This document shows, piece after piece, positions 33,566 through 41,418 of a DNA stretch of 64,000 nt. This stretch comes from Pseudomonadota bacterium (lineage in GTDB: Bacteria > Pseudomonadota > Gammaproteobacteria > Burkholderiales > Casimicrobiaceae). The translations under genes were made by a program, and so were the position numbers. The stretch lies in contig JAFEDD010000011.1 of the NCBI GenBank assembly GCA_018241765.1, forward strand, positions 27,941 through 91,940, read 5' to 3'. The notes below the pieces were generated by a model. That model did no database searches, had not been told where the DNA came from, and saw nothing but the letters and a program-made list of their open reading frames with translations. Numbering within the stretch: position 1 is the first letter of the stretch; every line of letters starts with the position of its first letter.

Positions 33566-34252
33566 TTGGACGAACTCACCCAAGCCAAACGTGTACTTGA
33601 GGCGGCGCTTCTGGCGAGCCACGAACCGCTGCCCCTGGACGAAATCATCAAGGTGTTCGAGCCTCCGGTGCCGACCGAAACCGTACGGCTGCTGCTTGCC
33701 GATCTTGCGGCCGAGTGGAAACAACGCGGCAGCATCGAACTGGTGCAGGTGGCGTCCGGCTACCGCTTTCAGACGCGCGGCGAAATGCAGGTTCACATCG
33801 ATCGCCTCAGCCCGCAGAAGCCTCCACGCTACTCTCGGGCGGTGCTGGAGACGCTCGCCATCATCGCCTATCGACAGCCGGCAACGCGGGGCGAGATCGA
33901 GGCCATCCGCGGTGTTGCCGTGTCCAGCCATATCCTGAAGGCGCTCGAGGATCGCGGCTGGGTGGAGGTGATCGGCCACAAAGACACGCCAGGACGCCCC
34001 GCGCTTTACGCCACGACGAAGGCGTTTCTGAACGATCTGGCGCTGCGCTCGCTGTCGGAGTTGCCGCCGCTTGCGGAACTCGATGCCCATCCCGCGCTGG
34101 AACTCCCGGAGGTGCCGCAGGAGCCGGTCTATCCCGAGCAGACGCGGATCGAGGGCTTCACCGAGGCGGGCTCGTTGGCGTCCGAATCCTCGTTGTTCGA
34201 ATCGGAAGCGAACGAGGTTGCCGCGCTCCCCACACCGCCCACGGTTCACTGA
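33566..34252 (+). CDS. scpB: segregation and condensation protein B
   Basis: 228 residues from a TTG start (MDELTQAKRVLEAALLASHEPLPLDEI). The nearby ATG at 33553 is out of frame. Two winged-helix domains follow, with VLETLAIIAYRQPATRGEIEAIRGVAVSSHILKALEDRGWVEVIGHKDTPGRPALYATT as hallmark. A long acidic tail follows. It works with ScpA and SMC. The 115-bp gap after scpA shows no other gene. Confidence 0.94.
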   Translation: MDELTQAKRVLEAALLASHEPLPLDEIIKVFEPPVPTETVRLLLADLAAEWKQRGSIELVQVASGYRFQTRGEMQVHIDRLSPQKPPRYSRAVLETLAIIAYRQPATRGEIEAIRGVAVSSHILKALEDRGWVEVIGHKDTPGRPALYATTKAFLNDLALRSLSELPPLAELDAHPALELPEVPQEPVYPEQTRIEGFTEAGSLASESSLFESEANEVAALPTPPTVH

Positions 34253-34253
34253 G

Positions 34254-36047
34254 ATGAACGCCATGCATGACAGCGATTTCGACGATCACGAACCCGGTGA
34301 CGTCAACGGCAACGTCGACCCCGCGTTCGCCCGCAAAGCACAACGCGCACCCCGCGAGCGCACGCCGCGCAACAAGCGGCGACCGCGAGAGGGCTCCGCT
34401 GCTCCGACGGCGAAGGTGGCGGGGGCGGCAATGCTGACCCGCGGCGGCGACGAGGAGGGTAACGCCGCGCCGAATGCGCCCGTTGCGGCTGTGGCGGACG
34501 TCGACGCAGGGACGCCGCAGCGACCGCGCGGTGCGCGACGCAATCGACGGGGAGGGCGCAACCGTGCCCAGCGTGACACGGCTGGCAACGATCGGCCGGT
34601 GGTCGGCACTTCCGAGACTCAAGAGCACACATCCATCGATGGTGCTCCGTCGATGCCCGATGAAGCGTACGCCGGCGACCAAGGCGGGCGCTCCGAACCC
34701 AATCCGGGCGCGTTTGGCGATCCCTCTCGGCCGATGGATCGCTCGGCGCGTCGCAATCGCAGCCGTCGCGACAAGCGCCGTGCTGCGCGCGGGCCGACCG
34801 ACGCCGCAGTCGCGACGGACGGGGTCGCGTCGGATGAGGCGCGTTCTGCGCCGCGAGAGGGGGGCGAACGGTTGCACAAGGTTCTGGCGCAGCAGGGGCT
34901 CGGCTCACGGCGTGACATGGAGGCGCTGATCGACGCCGGCGAGGTCGAAGTCAACGGCGTTCGCGCCCACGTCGGTCAGGTGGTCAACGAGAAGGACCGC
35001 GTGCATGTCAAGCGGCGCAAGGTGACCGTGAAGCTCGGCGACGACAAGCCGCGCATCCTGATGTATCACAAGCCGGCGGGTGAAATCGTTTCGCGCGACG
35101 ACCCCGAGCAGCGCGATACCGTGTTCGATCATCTGCCGAAGCCTGACCACGGAAAGTGGATCGCCATTGGCCGCCTCGATTACAACTCGGAGGGGCTGCT
35201 GTTGTTCACGACTTATGGCGAACTGGCCAATCGCCTGATGCATCCGCGCTATGAAGTGCTGCGCGAATACTCGGTGCGGGTGCTCGGCGAGCTCACACCC
35301 GAACAGGAAGACCAACTCATCGATGGCATCGAGCTCGAGGACGGACCGGCGCGCGTGCTGTCGCTCGACCGGATCGATCGCGACAGCGACGCGGCGAATC
35401 ATTGGTATCGCCTGACGCTGAACGAAGGGCGCAACCGCGAGGTTCGCCGCATGTTCGAGCATCTTGGTTTGACCGTGAGCCGGTTGATTCGCACGCGCTA
35501 CGGCAGCGTCCAGATGCCCTCCTGGCTGAAGCGCGGCCAGCACAAGCTGCTCGACGAACTGGAAACCTTCAACGTGCTCGAAGCGGTTGGGTTGCGTTCA
35601 AAGAAGAAGCTCGAAAAGGCGGCGCGGTTCGGCGGTCGCAACAAGATGCCGCAGCAGCCGCTTGGCCCGATGCGCTCCGCGACCGAGCACGAAGCTCTGT
35701 GGCAAGGCGCTGTGCCGGAGGCGATGCACGGTGGAAGGCGGCCGCATGCCGAAGGCGGTGCCCGAAAGCGCGGCCGTGGCGGTGCCGCGACGTCGGCGAT
35801 CTCGCTCACCCAGCAACAGTTTCCCGGCTTTGGTGGTGCCAGTGAAATGCAGGCGGCGTCGCGGCGACCGCGAGTTCCCGGCAACAAGATCAAACCCGGC
35901 AAGCGGCCGCGTGGCGGCGACGTCAACGGCAACGTGGCGCCCAAAGGCAACGCGAGCGGCAAGCCCGCGGGGCGTCGCGGCAGTCGTCGTCGCAGTCGTT
36001 CCGGAGCTCCGCGCGCGGGTGCGGCGGTGGCGCCGGATGTCGAGTGA
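34254..36047 (+). CDS. rluB: 23S rRNA pseudouridine(2605) synthase with long basic extensions
   Basis: 597 residues, about twice the length of E. coli RluB. The conserved centre (about 200-440) has an S4 domain (ERLHKVLAQQGLGSRRDMEALIDAGEVEVNG) and a catalytic region with Asp in IGRLDYNSEGLLLFTTYGELANRLMHPRYEVLREYSVRV, then LNEGRNREVRRMFEHLGLTVSRLIRTRYGS. The N-terminal 200 residues and C-terminal 150 are Arg/Lys/Gly-rich and probably disordered, likely helping RNA binding. DVNGNV occurs in both extensions. The start lies one base after the scpB stop. Confidence 0.93.
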   Translation: MNAMHDSDFDDHEPGDVNGNVDPAFARKAQRAPRERTPRNKRRPREGSAAPTAKVAGAAMLTRGGDEEGNAAPNAPVAAVADVDAGTPQRPRGARRNRRGGRNRAQRDTAGNDRPVVGTSETQEHTSIDGAPSMPDEAYAGDQGGRSEPNPGAFGDPSRPMDRSARRNRSRRDKRRAARGPTDAAVATDGVASDEARSAPREGGERLHKVLAQQGLGSRRDMEALIDAGEVEVNGVRAHVGQVVNEKDRVHVKRRKVTVKLGDDKPRILMYHKPAGEIVSRDDPEQRDTVFDHLPKPDHGKWIAIGRLDYNSEGLLLFTTYGELANRLMHPRYEVLREYSVRVLGELTPEQEDQLIDGIELEDGPARVLSLDRIDRDSDAANHWYRLTLNEGRNREVRRMFEHLGLTVSRLIRTRYGSVQMPSWLKRGQHKLLDELETFNVLEAVGLRSKKKLEKAARFGGRNKMPQQPLGPMRSATEHEALWQGAVPEAMHGGRRPHAEGGARKRGRGGAATSAISLTQQQFPGFGGASEMQAASRRPRVPGNKIKPGKRPRGGDVNGNVAPKGNASGKPAGRRGSRRRSRSGAPRAGAAVAPDVE

Positions 36048-36068
36048 CGCGCCGCGGCGCGTCGATGC

Positions 36069-36338
36069 TCAGCGTACGACGAAGTCGATGACGATCGCGC
36101 CGGGTTCGCGCTGCTGATATTCGATCGACACGCGCTCGCCATAGCGATGGCGCAGCTGATCGAGCAGCGGCAGAGGATCGTGATCGTTGACGAAGCGCAT
36201 CGTCTCTCCCGTATTCAACGCATCCAGTGCGCCGAAGATCGCCGCATGTCGGAAGCGCTTGGCGATGCCACGCGCGTCGAACGGATAAATCGCGGTCGGT
36301 GACAGATGCAGGTGAGGTTGCGTCGGTGCTTGGTTCAT
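36069..36338 (-). CDS. DUF2249 domain protein
   Basis: 89 residues. It has RFRHAAIFGALDALNTGETMRFVNDHDPLPLLDQLRHRYGERVSIEYQQREPG, the full DUF2249 pattern with the conserved NDHDP. It overlaps the hemerythrin-domain gene by four bases, so the two are translated together. DUF2249 proteins often accompany hemerythrin and denitrification/NO-related genes; the role here is inferred from that. Confidence 0.88.
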   Translation of the reverse strand: MNQAPTQPHLHLSPTAIYPFDARGIAKRFRHAAIFGALDALNTGETMRFVNDHDPLPLLDQLRHRYGERVSIEYQQREPGAIVIDFVVR

Positions 36339-36793
36339 GATGATCTCCGGTTGTGCGGGGGTTGGGATGCTGGGCGGGTATCGGGTCGGTGCAACGCGTC
36401 ACGCATCGCCGTGAGATCGAGCGATCGCTCGGCGAGCGGGAAAAGCGACCGTTCTTCGAATTTCACGTGCTCGCGCATCTGTTCACCCCAGGGGGCGAGC
36501 GCGCAGGCATCGCGTCGACGCAAGCGCTCGATCAGCGCGCGCAGCGCTGCGTGCTGTGCCCGGGCGGTCGCGGCCGCTGCTCGTTCGCCGGCCGCTTCGA
36601 GGGCGGGCAACAGCGACGTCTCTTCGGTGACGAGGTGGTCGATGATGTGCTGATCCCAAGCGTTCAACGTACGCTCGATGACCTGTGTCTGCTGTGTCGC
36701 CGTATCCGTCGCTGCCGTGACGGCCTGCCGCGCAAGCACCAGCGCAACGTGGTGTTCACGGGAAAGCGGAATCAGTGCGTCTGCGCGTTTCAT
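36335..36793 (-). CDS. hemerythrin HHE-domain protein
   Basis: 152 residues. Four-helix hemerythrin fold with iron ligands visible as LSREHHVALVLAR, WDQHIIDHLVTEETSLLPAL, and MREHVKFEERSLFPLAE. It is first in a two-gene operon with DUF2249. Upstream, TATCAT on the minus strand (36854-36849) could be its -10 box. AAGATGCAT (36840-36848) overlaps the expected start of transcription but is only half of an NsrR-type site. Probably a sensor or store for oxygen, NO or iron. Confidence 0.88.
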   Translation of the reverse strand: MKRADALIPLSREHHVALVLARQAVTAATDTATQQTQVIERTLNAWDQHIIDHLVTEETSLLPALEAAGERAAAATARAQHAALRALIERLRRRDACALAPWGEQMREHVKFEERSLFPLAERSLDLTAMRDALHRPDTRPASQPPHNRRSS

Positions 36794-36955
36794 CCGGCGT
36801 TTGGCGATGGAGCGGGGTTACCGCTGACGGCGCTCAAAAAAGATGCATATGATAGGCACCTATTGTAGCCGTGCGCGAAACTGGGTCGCGCGTGCCGGTT
36901 CACGTCGGTCGACGCCAGGGCGCGGAAGCATGGTCCGAGCGCCATCGCACAAAGA

Positions 36956-36979
36956 CAACGGGCGCCGAAGCGCCCGTTG
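36956..36979 (-). terminator. tctBA terminator
   Basis: A perfect 10-bp stem CAACGGGCGC/GCGCCCGTTG with loop CGAA lies 25 bp past the tctA stop. The minus-strand tail TCTTTGT is only moderately T-rich. Confidence 0.6.
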
Positions 36980-37003
36980 CGTCGTCTGATGCGCTGATAC
37001 GCT

Positions 37004-38512
37004 TCAGTCTTCGACGAATGTCTCGTCGCGTTTTTTGCGAATCGCGGGCAGAGCGAGGATGATGAGCAGGATCACCGACAGCACCAACATGACCGCGCTG
37101 ATCGGGCGCTCGACGAAAATCATCGGGTCACCGCGCGACAGCAGCAGCGCGCGCCGCAGGTTCTCCTCCATCATCGGGCCCAGGATGAAGCCCAGCAGGA
37201 GCGGAGCGGCTTCGCACTCGAGCTTGGCGAAGATGTAGCCGACCACGCCGAACACGGCGATGACCCAGACGTCGAAAGTCGTGTTGTTGACCGTGTAGAC
37301 GCCGATGCAGCAAAACACCAGGATCATCGGGTAGAGCAGCCGATACGGGATCTTCAGGAGCTGCACCCACATGCCGATCAGCGGCAGGTTCAGGATCACC
37401 AGCATCAGGTTGCCGACCCACATCGAGGTGATCAGGCCCCAGAACAGTTGTGGGTTGGAAGTGATGACTTGCGGGCCTGGCTGGATGTTGTGGATGGTCA
37501 TGGCGCCCACCATCAGTGCCATGACGGCGTTGGGTGGAATGCCCAGCGTGAGCAAGGGGATGAAGGAGGTCTGTGCGCCCGCGTTGTTGGCGGATTCCGG
37601 TGACGCGACGCCGCGGATATTGCCCTTGCCAAACGGTGGATTGGCCTTGGCGCCGGCGATTTTCTTTTCGAGTGAATACGAAGAGAACGACGCCAGCAAC
37701 GCGCCACCGCCGGGCAGGATGCCGAGCAGCGAGCCGAGCAGGGTGCCGCGCGTGATGGCGCCGGCCGAGTCCTTGAAGTCCTGAGCGGTGGGCATGAGTT
37801 TGCCGACCTTGGCGGTGAACACTTCGCGCGCTTCGCCCTTCTCGAGGTTGATGAGGATTTCGCCGATGCCGAAAATGCCCATCGCAACGCCGACGAAGCC
37901 GATGCCATCGGTGAGTTCGGGAACCTCGAAGCTATAGCGAGCCACGCCCGAGTTGACGTCGGTGCCGACCAATCCGAGCACGATGCCGAGCACGATCATG
38001 GCGATGGCTTTCACTACCGAGCCGTGCGCGAGCACGACCGCCGCGATGAGGCCGAGCACCATCAGCGAGAAATAGTCGGCCGGGCCGAACTTCAAGGCTG
38101 CCTCCGATAGCGGCGGGGCGAATGCGGCCACCAACAGCGTCGAGAACGAACCGGCGATGAAGGAGCCGATCGCGGCCATGCCCAGTGCCGCTCCAGCGCG
38201 ACCTTGGCGTGCCATCTGGTAGCCGTCGAGCGCCGTCACCACCGACGAGGACTCGCCCGGCAAGTTCACCAGAATGGCCGTCGTGGAGCCTCCGTACTGC
38301 GCACCGTAGTAGATGCCCGCCAGCATGATGAGCGCCGACACCGGCGGCAGCGCATAGGTGGTCGGCAGCAGCATGGCGATGGTGGCCACCGGGCCGATGC
38401 CGGGCAGCACGCCGATCAGCGTGCCCAGCAGGCAACCAATCAGGGCGTAGAGGATGTTGGTTACGGTCAGCGCGACACCAAAACCGAGCGACAGGTTATT
38501 GAGCAGATCCAT
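37004..38512 (-). CDS. tctA: tripartite tricarboxylate transporter, large permease TctA
   Basis: 502 residues, about twelve TM helices. Hallmarks are GCLLGTLIGVLPGIGPVATIAMLLP, YYGAQYGGSTTAILVNLPGESSSVVTALDGYQMARQGRAG and SLLGILPGGGALLASF. It is the main transport subunit for tricarboxylates or related acids taken up with a periplasmic TctC binding protein. tctB lies just upstream; no tctC is in the window, so the binding protein must be encoded elsewhere. Confidence 0.95.
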   Translation of the reverse strand: MDLLNNLSLGFGVALTVTNILYALIGCLLGTLIGVLPGIGPVATIAMLLPTTYALPPVSALIMLAGIYYGAQYGGSTTAILVNLPGESSSVVTALDGYQMARQGRAGAALGMAAIGSFIAGSFSTLLVAAFAPPLSEAALKFGPADYFSLMVLGLIAAVVLAHGSVVKAIAMIVLGIVLGLVGTDVNSGVARYSFEVPELTDGIGFVGVAMGIFGIGEILINLEKGEAREVFTAKVGKLMPTAQDFKDSAGAITRGTLLGSLLGILPGGGALLASFSSYSLEKKIAGAKANPPFGKGNIRGVASPESANNAGAQTSFIPLLTLGIPPNAVMALMVGAMTIHNIQPGPQVITSNPQLFWGLITSMWVGNLMLVILNLPLIGMWVQLLKIPYRLLYPMILVFCCIGVYTVNNTTFDVWVIAVFGVVGYIFAKLECEAAPLLLGFILGPMMEENLRRALLLSRGDPMIFVERPISAVMLVLSVILLIILALPAIRKKRDETFVED

Positions 38513-38521
38513 GGTCGTCGC

Positions 38522-38983
38522 CTAGCTCCAGGGGAAGAGTTTCATCTGGAGCTTGAGGCCCCAGACGAAGACCGCAGCGCAGAACAGACACATGATGACC
38601 GTGATGATTGCCAACTCGCGAAAGTTTTTGTCGTGCGCGGCGATGCCGGAGATCATGGTGAGCAGCGCGATGGCGATCACCATGCCGGCCAACGGTAGCG
38701 CGAAGCCGAACAACACCACCGCCACGGTCAGGATGATCACGGGTTTCCATGACCAGCCGATGCCTTCGGTGGCGGCCCATTGCGCCTGGTTTTTGAGTCC
38801 GATCGCGGCCACGACGACGCCCAGCGCCGCCATGGTGGCGCCGAGGATGCGCGGGAAGTAGCCCGGCCCCATGCGGGCGGCCGTCCCCATCTGGTAGTTG
38901 TATGCCCCGACCAGGAACACGACGCCGATGACGATGAACATCAAACCGGCGAGCAGGTCCTTGTTTTTCAAGAAACTGTTCAA
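38522..38983 (-). CDS. tctB: tripartite tricarboxylate transporter, small subunit TctB
   Basis: 153 residues from a TTG start (minus strand, strong GGAGGAG four bases upstream). It begins NSFLKNKDLLAGLMFIVIGVVF, the usual TctB N-terminus. The family motif YQMGTAARMGPGYFPRILG and four TM helices are present. It ends nine bases before tctA. The TTG choice rests on the ribosome-binding site; no in-frame ATG lies between it and residues typical of the family. Confidence 0.92.
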   Translation of the reverse strand: MNSFLKNKDLLAGLMFIVIGVVFLVGAYNYQMGTAARMGPGYFPRILGATMAALGVVVAAIGLKNQAQWAATEGIGWSWKPVIILTVAVVLFGFALPLAGMVIAIALLTMISGIAAHDKNFRELAIITVIMCLFCAAVFVWGLKLQMKLFPWS

Positions 38984-39066
38984 GTTACTCCTCCTCCTTG
39001 CAAGTGACCGGAGGATTATCCGGCAAGAGTCTGTCGCCTGTCTGTCCGTTGAGGGCGCGGACATGA

Positions 39067-39092
39067 AAAAGGCCACCCGGAGGTGGCCTTTT
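39067..39092 (-). terminator. ppiC terminator (bidirectional)
   Basis: The stem AAAAGGCCACC/GGTGGCCTTTT (11 bp, loop CGGA) is followed on the minus strand by TTTTT. It lies 22 bp past the ppiC stop and may also serve as a barrier before tctB. Confidence 0.85.
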
Positions 39093-39113
39093 GCCATGCA
39101 GCATCGAAGTGCT

Positions 39114-39923
39114 TTACTTGAGACCGGCCTTGGCGCGCAGTTCGGCGAGGTGCTTCTCGACGACCTGACCCTGCAGTCGCTGCGAAAGCTGGGGTTTCAC
39201 TTCGTCGAAGCTCGGCACTTTGGCGTCGCGCACGTCTTCGAGCAGGATGATGTGATAGCCAAAGGGGCTCTGCACGGGCGTCGGCGTGTACTTGCCCTTC
39301 TGCAGCGCCACCATCGCGTCGGCGAACGGCTTGACGTAATTGGACGGGACCGCCCAGTCGAGCTCGCCGCCGTTGTCCTTCGAGCCTGGGTCCTTCGAGT
39401 TGGCCTTGGCGAGATCGGCAAACTTGGCGCCGCCCTGAAGTTGCTTGATCAGCGCTTCGGCATCTTCCTTCTTCTCGACGAGGATGTGGCGAGCGCGGTA
39501 CTCCTTGTCGCCGAGGCCCGCCTTGATGGAGTCGTATTCCTTCTTCAACTGATCGTCGGAGACCGGATTGGCGTTGAGGTAGTCGTTGATGTAGTTGCGG
39601 ATGAGTGTCGAATCGCTCGCCACCTGCATTTGGGTCTTCACGGTGGCATCGCGATCGAGTCCCTTGGCCTTGGCCGCGCGGATGAACAGCTCACGATTGA
39701 TGAGTTCGTCGCGCAGCGCGGCGCGAAGCTCCGGCGAATCGGGTTGTCCTTGCGAGAGTCGCTCCTTGAGGATGAGGTCGAACTGCGCCTGCGGGAAGAG
39801 TTCACCGCTGCTGGCTTTGCTGGCGGCGGCCGTCGCGGGGGCGGCCTTTTTGCTCTGGGCCATGGCCGGCGTGGCGATCAGGGCGACGAGCAGGGCTGCC
39901 GCGAGCGTTTGACGTTGGATCAT
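39114..39923 (-). CDS. periplasmic parvulin-type peptidyl-prolyl isomerase (PpiC/PrsA-like)
   Basis: 269 residues. The signal peptide (about 1-22) ends AMAQS. The SurA_N-like helical part is LSQGQPDSPELRAALRDELINRELFIRAA. The parvulin domain (about 135-235) has YRARHILVEKKEDAEALIKQL, FADLAKANSKDPGSKDNGGELDW and PVQSPFGYHIILLEDVR. It assists folding of outer-membrane proteins. Last gene of yciB-bolA-ppiC, 16 bp after bolA. Confidence 0.94.
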   Translation of the reverse strand: MIQRQTLAAALLVALIATPAMAQSKKAAPATAAASKASSGELFPQAQFDLILKERLSQGQPDSPELRAALRDELINRELFIRAAKAKGLDRDATVKTQMQVASDSTLIRNYINDYLNANPVSDDQLKKEYDSIKAGLGDKEYRARHILVEKKEDAEALIKQLQGGAKFADLAKANSKDPGSKDNGGELDWAVPSNYVKPFADAMVALQKGKYTPTPVQSPFGYHIILLEDVRDAKVPSFDEVKPQLSQRLQGQVVEKHLAELRAKAGLK

Positions 39924-39939
39924 GCGAGTTCCTGTACGG

Positions 39940-40221
39940 TTATCGAGGTTGGGTTGATGAACATTCTTCCGGTGTCAGCGTCGCGAGTGACAGCGCATGG
40001 ATGCGTGCCGGCATCAGATCGGCGACCAGCCGGTAGACGCTTCGATGGCGCGCCACGGTGGACAGGCCGGAAAACGCGTTGGACACGATTGTCGCCGATA
40101 AGTGCCCGCCGCCCGTATTGCCGGCGTGACCGGCGTGCCGCGCGGAATCGTCGGTCACGTCGACGCGAAGGGGTTGCAGCGGCGCCAGCCGCGTTCGCAA
40201 CAAGGTCGGGAGGTCGTTCAT
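39940..40221 (-). CDS. bolA: BolA-family protein
   Basis: 93 residues. LAPLQPLRVDVTDDSARHAGHAGNTGGGHLSATIVSNAFSGLSTVARHRSVYRLVADLM carries the BolA fold, with the H-rich AGH..GGGH and the nearly invariant RHR.VY. The conserved Cys of iron-sulfur-linked BolA members is absent here, and the C-terminal IHALSLATLTPEE is typical. It probably works with a monothiol glutaredoxin or in stress response. Confidence 0.92.
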   Translation of the reverse strand: MNDLPTLLRTRLAPLQPLRVDVTDDSARHAGHAGNTGGGHLSATIVSNAFSGLSTVARHRSVYRLVADLMPARIHALSLATLTPEECSSTQPR

Positions 40222-40248
40222 GGGGGAGGTGGCGCAGCGCGGCGGCGC

Positions 40249-40821
40249 TCAGGCGTCGTCGCGGCCCGGCGTCGCACCGACAGGCGCGTCGGCGTCCTTC
40301 ATGTAGCGCGCGAGCACCGCGACGTTGCCAATGGTGAAAACCAGAAAAATGCCCATCGCCCACCAAACCTTGAAATTGACCCAGGCATCGAGGCTGAAGT
40401 GCGTGGCGACGTAGCCATTGAGCGTCGCCATGAACGCGAAGAACGCGATCCACGCCCACGTGACGCGGTTCCAGACGGCATCCGGCGCGGCGATCTGTGC
40501 CTGCTGAAAGACGACGCGGATCCAGTCGCGACGCAGCGCGAGCTTGCCGAACAGCAATGTCAAACCGAACGCGGCGTAGAGGGCCGAGGGCTTCCACTTG
40601 ATGAACGTCTCGTCGTGCAGCAACAGGGTGGCTCCGCCAAACAGCACGATGATCGCGAGCGAGAGCCACTGCATCGTGCTCACCTTGCGCGTGCTGAACC
40701 ATGCGTAACCGATGGCCAGCACGGAGGCGGCGATGGCGACGCCGGTGGCGACGTAAATATCCTGAAGTTTGTACGCGACGAAGAACAGGATGATCGGCGC
40801 GTATTCGAGAACGAATTGCAT
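40249..40821 (-). CDS. yciB: inner-membrane septation protein (YciB/IspA family)
   Basis: 190 residues with five TM helices. MQFVLEYAPIILFFVAYKLQDIYVAT, the TLLLHDETFIKWKPSALYAAFGLTLL loop and WNRVTWAWIAFFAFMATLNGYVA are classic YciB motifs. The family affects intracellular septation and envelope synthesis. First gene of the yciB-bolA-ppiC operon. Confidence 0.95.
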   Translation of the reverse strand: MQFVLEYAPIILFFVAYKLQDIYVATGVAIAASVLAIGYAWFSTRKVSTMQWLSLAIIVLFGGATLLLHDETFIKWKPSALYAAFGLTLLFGKLALRRDWIRVVFQQAQIAAPDAVWNRVTWAWIAFFAFMATLNGYVATHFSLDAWVNFKVWWAMGIFLVFTIGNVAVLARYMKDADAPVGATPGRDDA

Positions 40822-40863
40822 GGCCGCCGATTTTAGGCGGTTATGCCGCGCCGGGGCGATCGC

Positions 40864-41418
40864 TCAGAGGGGCCACCGGCGCGCCAGGCGCGAAAAATCG
40901 AAGGTCGGGCCGGGATCGATCTTGCGGCCGGCGGCAATTTCGCTGTGTGTGGTGACGGCGGAAACGGGATAGCGACGCCCGATCGCCGCGAGCAGGAGAT
41001 CGAGCGCGGCATACTGAGTGTCGGTGAACGGTGCCTCGGCGTCGCCTTCGATTTCGATGCCGAGTGACCGATCGTTGCAGGACGGGTGCCCGTGCCAGCT
41101 CGACACGCCGGCGTGCCAGGCGCGGCGGTCGGCGCTGACGAATTGCTGGACGGTTCCATCGCGGCGCACGAAGAAATGGGCCGACACGCGCAGCGCCCGG
41201 ATCGCTTCCAGCGCCGGGTGACCGGCGGGATCGAGCCGGTTTTCGAAGAACGCCGCGACCGCCTCCCCGGTGAATACGCCGGGCGGCAGACTGATGTGAT
41301 GCAAGACGACCAGATCGATGGCGGTGTCGGTGGGGCGCGCGTCGTGGTTGGGGCTCGCGCGAGGCTCGGCCGCGTGCCACCAGCCGTCGTGCCAGTCGTC
41401 ATCAGGGCTCATCGACAT
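40864..41418 (-). CDS. ampD: 1,6-anhydro-N-acetylmuramyl-L-alanine amidase
   Basis: 184 residues. A cytosolic zinc amidase in peptidoglycan recycling. Zinc ligands are visible as His in LVVLHHISLPPG, His in HAGVSSWHGHPSCNDRSLGIEIEG, and Asp in GRKIDPGPTFDFSRL. Its start overlaps the pilR stop by 17 bp (or 11 bp with the ATG at 41412), so it is coupled to pilSR. Confidence 0.94.
   Translation of the reverse strand: MSMSPDDDWHDGWWHAAEPRASPNHDARPTDTAIDLVVLHHISLPPGVFTGEAVAAFFENRLDPAGHPALEAIRALRVSAHFFVRRDGTVQQFVSADRRAWHAGVSSWHGHPSCNDRSLGIEIEGDAEAPFTDTQYAALDLLLAAIGRRYPVSAVTTHSEIAAGRKIDPGPTFDFSRLARRWPL

Noticed and set aside
36838..36865. NsrR-type operator before the hemerythrin/DUF2249 genes
   Set aside because: Only one half-site AAGATGCAT is present; the partner half-site is missing and TAGGCACCTA does not fit.
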